Positions 1 to 10,935 of a stretch of DNA of 64,000 nucleotides are shown here, piece after piece. Source of the stretch: Lunularia cruciata (taxonomy: Eukaryota; Streptophyta; Marchantiopsida; Lunulariales; Lunulariaceae); NCBI GenBank assembly GCA_948567375.1, contig OX419758.1, forward strand, positions 36,843,473 to 36,907,472, given 5' to 3'. The translations under genes and the position numbers were made by a program. Each line of letters begins with the position of its first letter. Within the stretch, counting starts at the first letter, position 1. The notes under the pieces are model-generated. The model had not been told where the DNA came from. It worked only from the letters and a program-made list of their open reading frames with translations, and made no database searches.

Positions 1-1017
1 AAAGATGTTGTGGTTACGGACCTTATGCATGATACAATTTTGGAACGAGTGATTACCCATCCCCTTGGATGGGTGGTGAGTCAGCAATAGCTTGCAAGGT
101 CTCCAAGTATAGGGGTATGCCGTGAGGTCACCTCTTTGCTCTTCTTGCCTTGGAGTTATATGGAGCGATGGACATTGCATTTGACATATTTGTTAGGGAA
201 TGCGCAAGAGCTTATCATGTTAGGCACCAAGGTACCACTCTCACACTCCTGCTTTGTAATATATTTTAGACAGCGCGTGTCCTTTGCTCTATGGGGTAGT
301 GGCTGGTTCAATCCATAAGAGAGCAATAAAACTAAGTGATGCTTCTTCTGTTGCTGCAATTGTTTATAGACTGTAAGACATGCATAGCTTGGATATCTTA
401 GGTGAAAAAGTGCAGATTTATCGTATAGACTCTATTGGGGCTTAGCCCTATTTTACCTCAGTCTCACCCTTGTACAGCTTGATGAGGAGGCCTTCCCATC
501 CTTCGTGTTTTCTACGCGGTAACACTTTCTCTCATTTTACCTCTTTTGTCTATGGTGGCTTGATGGGGTCTTTCCCTCCTTCGTGTTTGCTACGCGGTCG
601 GCTTTTCTCTATTTACACAAGAATTAAACTGTAGACTATGGAGACCATAATCTACCAGTACTTTGAAACTTGCTGAAGTCTATTTAGAACCTTGAAATTT
701 CACCTTTCTTATTCGGCGAGCAGGTAAAGTTGAACGGATTGCCCAGTAAGTACCTTTTTACTACAGTAGAACGTTAGGGGGCTTGTAAGTTCCCCGCCGT
801 CTCCTCCTCTCCCATTTACCACGGGTGAAGGAGTCTGGTCTGACCGAGATCCCAAGTCAAGAAGGAGCAGCGAGGTTTCTCTCGTGAAATAGGACTTTCA
901 CTCGTCGCGCAGAAGGATTCATACAAATCTTAAACCAAGGATTCAGAGCTGTACCCGGGATTTCCCGTAAATTGTCAGAGAGACAGGTCAAAGAATCCCT
1001 CCGTGTAGGTTACTCGA
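1..1017. other. 5' flank of the p24-like gene, no coding gene seen
   Basis: No open frame here has recognisable protein features. The only structure seen is a short imperfect direct repeat at 480-537 and 560-611, sharing the core CCTTCGTGTTTNCTACGCGG. The last 200 bases or so before 1018 are probably promoter and 5' untranslated region of the downstream gene, inferred from position only. Confidence 0.5.
480..611. repeat. Short imperfect direct repeat
   Basis: Two units, about 480-537 and 560-611, share a TGATG start, a CCTTCGTGTTTNCTACGCGGT core and a TTTCTCTNATTTAC end. It may be a local tandem duplication. No function is suggested by the sequence. Confidence 0.6.
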
Positions 1018-3909
1018 ATGATGGAGAACGCTTTCTGCTTCAGAGCGGCAGTAATATTACTGTTTGCGAGCTTGGCAGCAGGGCCGGTCCAAGGGGTCCG
1101 ATTTGTTCTCGACAGGAAAGAATGTTTTAGTCACGAAGTCCACTATGAATACGATACCGTGCATGTCTCTTTCGTGGTTATCAAGGCTGACAATCCCTGG
1201 TCCTTCAACCGTCTGGGTGTCGATCTCACGGTAAACCCTCTCCCAGTTCGCCTACATGAGAATTTATAGTTATACTTGTTTGTTTCAATATATAAGAAAA
1301 TGTTTAGGGCTGAAAACTACATCGCACTTTTTATGCTGGATGCGGGAAATCCATGAGCTGCAGTAACCTCAGATGAACAAAGTTCAAGAATTGTTGTCTA
1401 CTTTGAGCCCTAGATATTCAATCTTGTCTTCATAGAGTGGTTTTCAGAATTGAACCAGGAACATCACGCAGTTCCTATTCCGTCGTAAGGCTTTTGGATC
1501 TGAACGTCTCAATCTAGCTTATAATACTCCTCTGATTTCTTTTTGATAAGTAAAATTAATTACGCATCTGACTGAAGGAAGAATTCTTGTTGAGAATCCT
1601 TCGCCAGACAAGCGTCAGTTGACTTTAGTCCAGAAGAGAAACTAAATGAGTTCAAAATTTGAATTTGTAAGCGATGAGGATTCTATTTCCGTTTCTTGAC
1701 AGTAGGATCGATCAAACGAAGGAAATCTGGTAAAATTCAAGGGCGGAGACTGCAGATGTTTGAGCAAACTAGAACAAACCGGTATCTGTCTTAACATAGG
1801 AGTGGAAACTGTACTGTTTGAGCGGGAGGTGCAATCCGGAGCTCCAGTTTGTCGATTTTGCCTGCAATATATACGCACAATCGTCATCTGAAGTGGTACT
1901 GACTGAATGGAAAACAGATAGAGTAGGATAAATAGTCCTCAGAACAACAACCAATGCGAGATTTTAAAAGACTAAAAGCTTCTAAACAGCTACCGTCGCA
2001 TAGGGCCGTTGTCAGATTGTAGGAACAATTGCATACTTTCAGTAGTAGAATCCTAATCCATTGTCTAAGTTTATGGGTTACGCCAGAAAACCATGTGGAG
2101 TTTCTTCTGCATCCAGCTCACAGCGTCATCAGTGCCAGAAGTGCATGTGCTGGAGAATGCCACTAAAATCAAGTTCATCATCTGGTAGATTTGTTAACTA
2201 GTGTGTAATTTTTAATGCCAGTTTGAACTGCTTCGTCTTTCTCATCCTAGTTATTGGAACTCTGAGTAATGCATTATAGTTCTTTTCACTTTCTATATGA
2301 CCTTAGAGAGTAGTTTGCGGTACTGTAAATCTGTCTACTTGATATGATACAGTGAGTGGACCTATCTCCAGGGAATAATGCGAACAATGGGAATAATGCG
2401 AACCCCTTTCTACTATAGCGGGAATATTTGGTATCAATGCATTTGCACAAATCTTTGTTTTGTTCCTCTTGGTCCTTACCTTAGCGGAGAGAAGTATCTA
2501 CACTTGCTGAATATATGTATAATCCAATACTCCTGATCCATATGGAAATGTTTAGAGTGGTAATCTCTGTTTCCTGGTTAATTTGAACCTCATACAGGCC
2601 ATACGAGATGTAGTGAGTTACAGGATGAATTAGATGAACTTCCAGTAATAAGAGGATGTGACCTCATTGATTCAGAGATTCGGAACCCAGAATAACTTCT
2701 TATCCTCGTGAATGCAGTTTCATACTCCGAAGAGTCCACCTGCAGTCAAGTATCGAAATGGTTGATTTTAGCATTGTTAAGCTTGATAAGATTCACGTCT
2801 TTGGAAGATGTCTAAATGTCAGTTTGCCACGCTTACCTTATGACGCTCTTTACTAATTTACCTCAGACGTGGGTATGGAACTGGGTTGTTTACAACGGGT
2901 TGTATTCCATTATTTAAATATGTGTCAGTTTGACACTGGCTTAAGTTTTATAGGGTGAGTGGGCGGTGGCTTTGCAGGTAGAGGCACCGACAGGTAGGAT
3001 ACTGTACAATGGTCATCAAAAGGAAGAGGATAAATTTGAGCTTCAGGCCCCTATCAGAGGATTTTATAGGTTTTGCTTCAGCAATATTTCTCCCATGCAT
3101 GAGACCATCGACTTTGATGTGCATATTGGACACATTCCTTCTCGAGAAGAGTTTGCAAAACCTGGTAATATCTTTACCTTATACTGGAATCCGTTTTGAG
3201 TATAGTTCCAAGGGTTGTGCACTGTGCCATGTCTTAGTAGCCAGCAATTATAGGCTATAAAGTTGTATCTCAAACTATAGGTAAAACTTTTGTGGTCATA
3301 TGTGCTTGTGAGTCACAATAGCAGATCAAGTTACTGTACGTATCGTTCTTCCTAGAGTGAATAGCTGATTACCTACTTCCGCAATTCACCTCCTTTCTGC
3401 TAGTACATAATTGTTAGCATATTGTAGTTCTTGTCTACTCCGGCATGGTCAATTTTATCTTGTCTTGGATGCGGAATGAAGCTGATTTATTTCCAATGCC
3501 TTACACTGGCGTGGTTTGCAGAGGATTTTGATCCTTTGATGCACCAGATTACTAGGATCGAGGAAGCGGTGTATTCAGTTCGATTTGAGCAACATTGGCT
3601 CTCTGCGCAAACCGATCAGCAGGCTATCAGTAAGTTAATGAGTGATGGTTGTGCGTACATTATTGTTTGATGGACCTGTTTTTAGTCCTAAGAGACAAGG
3701 TGTGGATACTGTCGAACCGCGAGTGAAACAAAGAAAATGTCTTACCTCATATGACCTTGGTGGTTTCTGCAGTGAACGAGACAATGAGCAAGAGGGTGAT
3801 ATATAAAGCTTTACTGGAGTCAATAGCGCTTGTCGCGTGCAGTTTCTTGCAAGTGTTTTTACTGCAACGTCTTTTTGAAAGGAAACTTGGCAAGGGATCA
3901 CGAGTATAG
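1018..3909 (+). CDS. p24 family (emp24/GOLD domain) cargo receptor, plant beta-type, four exons
   Basis: Proposed exons are 1018-1230, 2978-3164, 3522-3629 and 3773-3909. All introns have GT-AG ends and the phases agree, giving a 214-residue protein. Known role of the family: type I membrane proteins cycling between ER and Golgi in COPI/COPII vesicles, acting as cargo receptors. Seen in the sequence: a hydrophobic signal peptide (about residues 8-26), a GOLD domain with the expected cysteine pair (C36 in KECFSHE, C104 in YRFCFSN) and the ETIDFDV motif. These are followed by a short lumenal coiled coil (LMHQITRIEEAVYSV), the MSKR stretch, one transmembrane helix (about 182-201) and a short basic cytosolic tail (FERKLGKGSRV). 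Length and motifs fit plant p24-beta proteins. The first of two adjacent ATGs was taken as start. Intron 1 is long (1747 bp) and nothing was recognised in it. Splice sites are inferred, not verified by transcripts. Confidence 0.9.
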
Positions 3910-5510
3910 ATATCCCATTCTTATGCCCTTGGTGAATTCCCGTTTAACTCAGGGACACTTTTATGGTCATTTGCTCCACTCATAACAGATGAGGTTTGTC
4001 GGAACCAACATAATTTAAGTAGTCTAGAATACACACACGGTTACTCATCTGAGGGATGCCCGAAGAACAAATTGTAGCCGGTTAGATTTTCAAGACACTA
4101 AAGAGAAGAATGGTTACTAGATTGACTCACGTCATCTTCCTGATGACGCAGTGCGTCAAATCAGAAAGAATGTGTGTATGTCGTTTCTTCGTACGTTGTT
4201 CTTTGCCATACTTCCCAACGTCGTTAGCGAGCAACAGACCATGTCTTCAATAGCAGAAATAGCACCTCCGGGAGATCTACGAAAAGACGAGGTTCCGAGG
4301 TAAATCGTGGAGGATTTTCGTAAGTATGGCCTGTGCGTAAGCAATCAACAAGAACAGGGCCTCGTGACGATTTGGTGCACACCAGGACGGAGAGCAGGAT
4401 AGGTGAAAGCGTGGAAGGGCTGGTTTTATTCTCTCACTGAATGTACTGGAGTCAATATCAGAACAAGACAAGTCAGTGGACTCGACGACCGGGACGCGGC
4501 CTGGGTTTGGAACAAACGTTACGCCAGCGCGATGGAAGTGGAGCTAGTGTATTTAGGAAAGGGATCTCCTAAGATTTAGAAACGGAACGGAAAGACATTT
4601 TGTTGGCCATGTAGCTCCGATCTCAAGCGTTAGCTGCTGAAGAAAAATGGACTCCTCTTAGCCTTAGGTCATTGTCAGTTGTCGTGAGGCCTAGAGAACC
4701 AAAGAGCCAAGTTCGACGCACTTAGACCCCTCCCCTCTGATTTAGTGAGGGCTTCGTTGGAGAAGGTGGAAAACGGTTGTCCATTGCTACATTCGTCTAT
4801 ACTGAGCTTGTTGAAGAGTACTGAATTCGTCTTCCACATAGTGCAAGAATCTTTGGAAACGCTCGTAAGACGCATCCAATGCTCCTAAAGATTATAGAAT
4901 TCTACGAGCCAGTCCTCAGTGGTCGGAAGGGCTCTCGAGATTTGCGTTTACTCCAAACCCCTGGTACCTAGTGTATGATCTGGTTTTAACTCCGCAAATA
5001 TTTCTTAGAACCAGAGAAGAAGCACGCATCCCGGGCTCCTATCAATGTGCACACCATACCTCAGTAAGAGGCGAAGGCGAGAGACCCCAAGAGGATTTTG
5101 TGTAGTGTGACTTCCAGCATCCTTGGCTCGCTAGCCCTGATAACTCAGCCTAATCGAAAAATAGATACCCATCTAAGTACATCAAAGGGGATGTATAGTG
5201 GTTTCCAGATTGAGTCTTGCGGGACATGACAGGATGCCGTGTCACATGAGAAACCTCAATCTGGGAAGTCCCAAACATTTCACTGGAGTTTTGCCCACAC
5301 GTGATGACTTTCAAATTATAATTTAGAATTTCAAAATATAGACCGATGGTAAACTTGTGAGGAGATTATGAAAGACCTCAGAAACGGAAAAGGAAACAAG
5401 TTAGAAATTCAATCAAAGTTTGTGCTCGATCATCAAACTGTCAAGGTTTTACGTATACGCGACTGGAAATACTGCTATTGCAACCAAAAGCCCAACTTCG
5501 TCTGGAGGTT
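3910..5510. other. Intergenic, 3' flank of the p24-like gene
   Basis: The first part is presumably 3' untranslated region. Short open frames occur on both strands (for example near 4156-4471 and 4675-4875, minus), but none shows a recognisable domain or a conserved partner in the window. No RNA gene or mobile element was recognised. Confidence 0.45.
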
Positions 5511-6004
5511 ATATGGCAACTCCTCGTTTCCTCACTTCATCCTTCATAACTTGTCTTGTCGTATTGTCTTTTGGTTTATGCCAACATTGGATATCCACGG
5601 ACAATGTGCAAGGACGTAAGACGAGTGTGTGATAAGAAAATTTGGTTGGTGCTAATTTCGTTGAAGAAAGCCTGATAGAAGCTCTCTAATTTCTTCAGCA
5701 CGTGAGTTTTTATTTTTTATAATTTTTATTTATTTATGTTACCTTATTGAAGTAACCAGATTTTTCATAAGATATTCACAAGATACTGTTTTAACTTCAT
5801 AAGCAACCGTAAGGTTGGAGTACTGGAATAGGAGTATGCATCTCCAGTTTCTCGTATAGCAGTCAAGAGCGCAAACTTAAACGTTTCCCGTAATTGTGTT
5901 TTTGAATCACTTTGTCCCTGGATATCCAATATTTGCATTAACCAATACAATATGACAAGACAAGTGATGAAGGATGAAGTGCGGAAAGGTAGAGTTGCCA
6001 TATA
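5511..6004. repeat. Inverted repeat, arms about 95 bp, spacer about 300 bp
   Basis: The left arm, 5511-5608, reappears in reverse complement at 5909-6004. Both arms contain the start of an open frame that reads MAT..F.TSSFITCLV followed by hydrophobic residues, plus strand in the left arm and minus strand in the right. The arms share most positions but carry substitutions, so this is not a recent perfect palindrome. It could be a diverged pair of head-to-head gene fragments encoding a signal-peptide-like segment, or a hairpin-forming repeat. Confidence 0.7.
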
Positions 6005-6198
6005 GCCTTGGGATGATGTTTATGTGATAAAAGAATTTCGTTGGTGCTAATTTCATCGAAGAAAGTCTGATAGGAACTCTCTGAATTCATGAGCTCCCTG
6101 AATTTTCGATCACTTTATTGAACTAACCAGACTTTCATTAAATATTTACACGATACTGTTTGACTTCAGAGACCTTCATAAGCAACCGTAATGTTGGA
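5628..6198. repeat. Direct repeat of about 180 bp, overlapping the inverted repeat
   Basis: Units at 5628-5818 and 6023-6198 share GTTGGTGCTAATTTCRT, GAAGAAAG, CTGATA and the ending CATAAGCAACCGTAA.GTTGG, with small insertions and deletions. Together with the inverted repeat this implies at least two local duplications, one inverted. Confidence 0.7.
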
Positions 6199-6954
6199 TG
6201 CTTATCCTAAGTCAGAGCAGTTCTTACTATTGTGAGCAATTGTGCCAATGTGTGAAATGAAAGAGTACATTCATTCTTGTTACTGTGTCAGTATGTATAA
6301 CAAGAGTAATAATTCATGAACGAGATAGGTAGCAAGACTGACGTGTTAAGAACCGTAAATCCTCGTGTTTATTTCTAATGTCACGGTAGTTCGATGGCTA
6401 CGTCGACTCTATATGCCTTTCAGAATGGATCTCATGATTAAGCAGCGAGTCTACACGATTGTCTCTTTAACAGCATACCAATTATAAACAGACGCTTTAT
6501 ATACAATGCAGAACTCCTTCAGGCCTCCTAAACCCACAGCAAGGACTAAACGGGCGGCATGTCTTCCTACTCGTGGTACCCATAGCTTTGTTGACAAGCA
6601 GATGACACGTCCAGAAGAAACAGAATTCAAAATTCTGTATGAAAATTGTCCAAAGTCGCATCACCTTCTACGATGTCGGTTAAAATACGTCTCATTCTTT
6701 GCAAGTTTTAAAGGAGCATACACTGTTCAATCAGTTGATTCCCAGGATCAATCTGTCTTCGTGGTGAGATTGAAGGAAACCCATACGGTAGGTCGAATTG
6801 CATCCGGATTGTCCATAGTTTGCGTCGATGCCTCGTTTCCCTAGGACAATCGACCTCATGTGCGTACGGGCACAGTACGAGTCCACATTCCGGACAAGAA
6901 CTCACCATGCTGTCCCACAGCTCATCGACATTACGCGTCGTAGGATTTACCTCA
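6199..6954. other. Intergenic upstream of the HdeD-like gene, no gene supported
   Basis: A 112-codon plus-strand frame begins at 6506, but its translation shows no recognisable domain and its composition is not distinctive. It may be part of the 5' region of the downstream gene or chance. Nothing else was recognised. Confidence 0.4.
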
Positions 6955-7067
6955 CACGTGTTAAGATATGGACACGTGTGTGAGAGCCGTCGTTATAAAC
7001 TGCTAGAGCTGGAGAGCCCTGGTGCGCTGATATGTCCGTGCATGGATTTGGAGAAATACGACACGTG
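6955..7067. promoter_or_regulatory. Cluster of three CACGTG G-boxes upstream of the HdeD-like gene
   Basis: CACGTG occurs at 6955-6960, 6973-6978 and 7062-7067. The first two form an imperfect inverted repeat, CTCACACGTGT and ACACGTGTGTGAG, separated by a few bases. The third is ACACGTGG, the ACGT-core form bound by bZIP factors in abscisic-acid and light responses in plants. The cluster lies 200-310 bp before the ATG at 7263, a reasonable proximal promoter position. Regulation is inferred from motif identity only. Confidence 0.5.
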
Positions 7068-7262
7068 GTTGGGGCGAACACTCAAGAGTTGCTGGGCTCT
7101 AGTATGAAACCAAGCAATAGACCGCACAGAGAGCAGAACTGAGTGAGTGAACGATCGGAGACAGGTCCTGCAGCGCTGCCTACACCGATCGACGAAGCTA
7201 ACTCACGAGGAGATTTTGTTGCTCAGGAAATCTCTGCCAGAGAAAGCAGAGTTCACTCCAAT

Positions 7263-8006
7263 ATGGAGCGAAGAGAAGATAAATCAGATGTGGAGGCGGC
7301 CCGAGGAGACGGCCAGGTCTCTGGAGCAGATCCAGGAGGCAGGACTTATTACATTAGTATCCCAGTGCGGCCCTTGTCTGCTGATGTGCCCGATGATCAT
7401 CTGGAGAGATTGACCCTCTACTACACTCTTTATGGAGCAGTCTTCGGAGTGGTGGGAGTGATAGCAATTGTGGTGCCCCTGTGCTTTGGACTCGCGGTAA
7501 CGGAGTTGTTGCCGTGGCTGCTGGTGCTCGGGGGAGCTGTCACACTTCTACAATTTCTTTTAATCTGTGGTGCCCCAGGTACCACCGCTTTCTTGCTGCT
7601 CGCTGTCCTGCACTTAGCTGCTGGAATATGGATGCTCATGAGGCCCGTAGCTGGACAAACTTCGGTGACGTTTCTTCTTGCGGCATGGTTCCTAGCTCAC
7701 GGGGTTATAAAACTGTTGATGGCATGTCAAGTGCGTAAAATTACTACCTGGCCCGCTGTACTCATAAGTGGGTTTATTTCCATCGTCTTGGCATTCGTGA
7801 CCTTGTCTCTAACGCCAAGGTTTGGTTTGGTGCTGGTTGGCATTTGTTTCGGGGGAGACTTGGTACTCACGGCATGTGCCCTCCTCCTGATCGCACTCAT
7901 GGCATTCCTTGGCGAGGGACACAGAGCAATTACCGACGCTGATCTCCCACATACTAGTAAGGAGCCTCTTCTAGGGGGCGGACACGCAGCTGCATCGTCA
8001 GCTTAA
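7263..8006 (+). CDS. HdeD/DUF308-like six-helix membrane protein
   Basis: An intronless 247-residue reading frame. The frame is open for 40 more codons upstream (from 7143), but no ATG lies there and a TGA precedes it, so the ATG at 7263 was taken; an upstream exon cannot be excluded. After a hydrophilic N-terminus of about 48 residues there are six hydrophobic helices, at about 53-75, 80-102, 107-126, 133-155, 163-183 and 188-216, arranged as hairpins typical of the HdeD (DUF308) family. Matching features include YGAVFGVVGVIAIVVP, a central LAAGIWMLMRP and a fourth helix with WFLAHGVIKL. In enteric bacteria HdeD is an inner-membrane protein linked to acid resistance; the role of plant homologues is not established. 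The C-terminal tail holds a dileucine-like KEPLL that could influence membrane sorting. Family assignment is good; function is unknown. Confidence 0.8.
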   Translation: MERREDKSDVEAARGDGQVSGADPGGRTYYISIPVRPLSADVPDDHLERLTLYYTLYGAVFGVVGVIAIVVPLCFGLAVTELLPWLLVLGGAVTLLQFLLICGAPGTTAFLLLAVLHLAAGIWMLMRPVAGQTSVTFLLAAWFLAHGVIKLLMACQVRKITTWPAVLISGFISIVLAFVTLSLTPRFGLVLVGICFGGDLVLTACALLLIALMAFLGEGHRAITDADLPHTSKEPLLGGGHAAASSA

Positions 8007-9468
8007 ACAGTCTCTGCACTCTGATCACGAAAATGTTCACAATCTGGTCATTTATCACATCCAAATCAGGAGCGTGTTCTGTGGACTGATGACAAGAGCT
8101 CTTGAGCTAATATTCGCCGAGCTGCAATCTACGCTGGCATGCGATCTCTGAATTTCAATGCCGATTATGTCTCAAGTGTTGTCTGAAAAGATGGTATGTA
8201 CTAAAGTGTGTAATAGGTACGCTTTACCCTGAAATTCGAGTTTGTCGGAGGTTCTGAGAAAATTTAGTTTGAGCTCGAGATCGAAACTGCACAAGCTCTG
8301 AATACCCTGGAAAGTTCCCTCAGTTATCAATTGTAACATTCTTTTGAGGTTTTCGGAAGTAGTTTGAGGGAATCATGTTAGCATGTGTCGAAAGATTTTA
8401 GAATCCAACAACGGGTTCTCTGTAATATCGTATATACTGTATACACTCTTGTTTTCTACAAAATTACATGTAACGCATTTTTGCTTTATCAAACGTCTAT
8501 CCATGTCTTTCTCTCCGACTAAATTCACTGCTTTCTAAAAGTAGCATATTACATTACTTTCCACATGTCCTTCCCAAAGTAGACCATGTACTTTACACTT
8601 GTACGTCCCCAATTAGACCAATAGCCACTCCTTGGGAGTCTTTTGTGACCTTTATCTGCCTCTCCGCTATATTGAAGCTCATGTGTTTAATGTTTTCACA
8701 TTTAATTCTTGGATTCCTTGGTATCCATCTCCCCCAACCAGGACTACATGAAAAAGAATGAAAAAGCTACCTTACCACCTAATTACCATCAATAATCGAA
8801 CAAACGTTTACAAACATGCATGCTGATTATATCTGTAATCATAATTGTAGCCCGGAAATTTGAAAGAAATAGACAATAAATTTTAGTATCTCAGTAAAAA
8901 TATTAAAAATATTAAAAGTTGAAGTCGGAATTGCTCTAAACTGTTTAATATTTACCTTCACACAATTTAAGAAGACTAAAATATGTAAAGAAAATAACTC
9001 CAAACTATTTCGGATTTACAAAATTGAAGTAGAGTAAAAAATGAAATAGAAAGGGAGAGGAAATTATGAAGGAAAGATCGATAGAAGAGGATAATTACAT
9101 GACAGAAGAGGTGTGACACTAAAGTGCTTCAAATAAAACCGTCTAAGCGCGGGGCGAGAAATATTAAGGATGATAAGATGTTAAACATGAAATCCCTTAG
9201 GAAAAACTAATTTAAAAGGGCCATCCTGTCAACATAAAAATAGGATGACTAATGAAAAGTGAAAATTCAGTTAGTAGATCGATCGTACATTTTCCGTCCA
9301 ATTCTACACCCAAACGTATTTATTTTAAATAAAGAATAAGCAAACTTGAAAGAAATATCTGTAATATTAACAAAAGCAGACCAAGATTTAATGTCGTGAA
9401 TATTTCAAATCTTATACTGTTATGATTATTTTCCATGAGACACGACTGTACATGAGTCTTGATCGAAA

Positions 9469-9548
<80 letters not shown>

Positions 9549-10182
9549 TAATCCTTAATTGTCGTCATCTTTAATTACAATGGTCTTTTTATTTCTATAT
9601 ATATATGGATTCACAAAACTTTTTCATCTCTTTGGTGAAAAAATAATTTATGAGAAATGTTGGCATTATTATTCTTCATAAGTAAAACTTGAAATATCGT
9701 ATATGAAAGTAGAAGAATCAGATTTCTTATCCACTCAGTTTAACAAATCCACTAGTTCTTTACGACCTCTTTGTTTTACTTAGACTTAATTTAACTTGCT
9801 ATGTAGATATTTTATATTGATTATGCAGAAAAAAAATTCATAAAATTTAGATAATCCGTCTAACAATCATTCTCAATTTAGATAAGTTTTTTTTTCAAAT
9901 ATCTGCTTGATATAACATAAATTCACTATTTAAAACAAAAGTAATATAATACGTACTTAAACTTAAAATGATAAGACAAAATATATCTCGGGTACAGCGC
10001 ATGGTTTAAACCAATCCCACAAAGGTTGAAGTAAAAATCTTCTTTTTGGAGTTTTGAGATAAGATTTGATATTTCAGATGCCAAACTTGGAATTCATATG
10101 GCTACTATTGTATGTACAATGCATAATATGATATATTCATATTAATTTACATATCAAGTTTACAGTCATTGGGTGTGCTTCT
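8007..10182. other. AT-rich intergenic DNA between genes and repeats
   Basis: The first few hundred bases are probably 3' untranslated region of the HdeD-like gene. From about 8.4 kb composition becomes strongly AT-rich and remains so. Apart from a (TA)n tract, no gene or recognisable element was found. This stretch marks the change from gene-bearing to transposon-rich DNA. Confidence 0.5.
9470..9545. repeat. (TA)n microsatellite
   Basis: An uninterrupted run of about 38 TA units; a shorter TATATATA run follows near 9596. Simple sequence, self-complementary and likely to vary in length. Confidence 0.95.
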
Positions 10183-10935
10183 TGGAATCCTCTGAGGATA
10201 GGAGATCTGAAGAGAATCACATAAGAAAAAGAAACAGACAATTTCACATTCACCCTCCGATGCCCTAAAGGAGCACCTTTTGATTGTATTATATGACAAA
10301 GGGGACTCCTTTGAATGAAGCTCCACCCTTGGATCAGATACATGGATTGGTGACATGTAGGCGAGCTCTGCCCTTAGATTGGCTGTAAGCATGGGTGACA
10401 TGTCGGTTGTGATCCTTTCTGGTTGGTCAAATCCCTTTTGATTGGAGAGAATCTTTTGAGAATCTTCTTGTAGGAATCTCTAAATCGCATGGGTGAGGTA
10501 ATGTTGGAAAGCTCTTGACTAGACATACCTGGGGAGGAGAAGGAAAACCTTACCTTTGTTTGGGTGATGAGAAATGTGCACATTTTCGAGGCCTAATTCA
10601 TCAGTTTAGGTTTTCAAAATTGACTAAAGTTTCCAGGCTATTTTTGGCTCTTGCACTATTAGTAGATGTACTCTTTTGGTGACACCTCTATCTGATCTAC
10701 CTAGAAGATCATACATAACATCCTTCCAGATGTCACCAGGCCAATTTTCACCTCTAGATAATACGTCTAGCTTTTGGTATTACAAATTCAAGCAATTTTT
10801 GATCTTGCCTTATTAGTAGAAGTATTTTGGTGACAATTCAATCTGATCTACCTAGCCCATCATACATAACATCCTTCCAGAAGTTACCAAGCCAATTTTC
10901 AACTCTAGATGATATGTCTAGCTCTTGGTATTACA
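10183..10935 (-). mobile_element. Solo LTR of the X family, long subtype with duplicated end
   Basis: The segment matches the LTRs of elements X1 and X2: the block AAAGGAGCACCTT, a following CTCCACCCTTGGATCA..TA.ATGGATTGGTGACATG, GAGGCCTAATTCAT.., and the terminal ATATGTCTAGCT.TTGGTATTACA. The last 155 bases or so occur twice in tandem (end copies at 10776 and 10935), as in the solo LTR at 19229-19977. No internal region of the same element adjoins it and no clean target duplication was found, so it is a solo or truncated LTR. Confidence 0.75.

Noticed and set aside
6506..6844. 112-codon frame upstream of the HdeD-like gene
   Set aside because: No domain, signal or conserved partner seen; could be an upstream exon but nothing supports it.
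7143..7262. GTG start giving a 287-residue HdeD-like protein
   Set aside because: A plant nuclear gene should start at ATG; the first in-frame ATG is at 7263 and an in-frame TGA precedes 7143. The extra 40 residues are polar and match no HdeD feature.
7263..8006. Bacterial contamination as the source of the HdeD-like gene
   Set aside because: No bacterial neighbour, ribosome site or operon is visible; the contig runs from an intron-containing plant p24 gene to plant retroelements without a visible break. Chimeric assembly cannot be excluded from sequence alone.
9320..9568. Ile-Tyr repeat frame
   Set aside because: Translation of the TA microsatellite.
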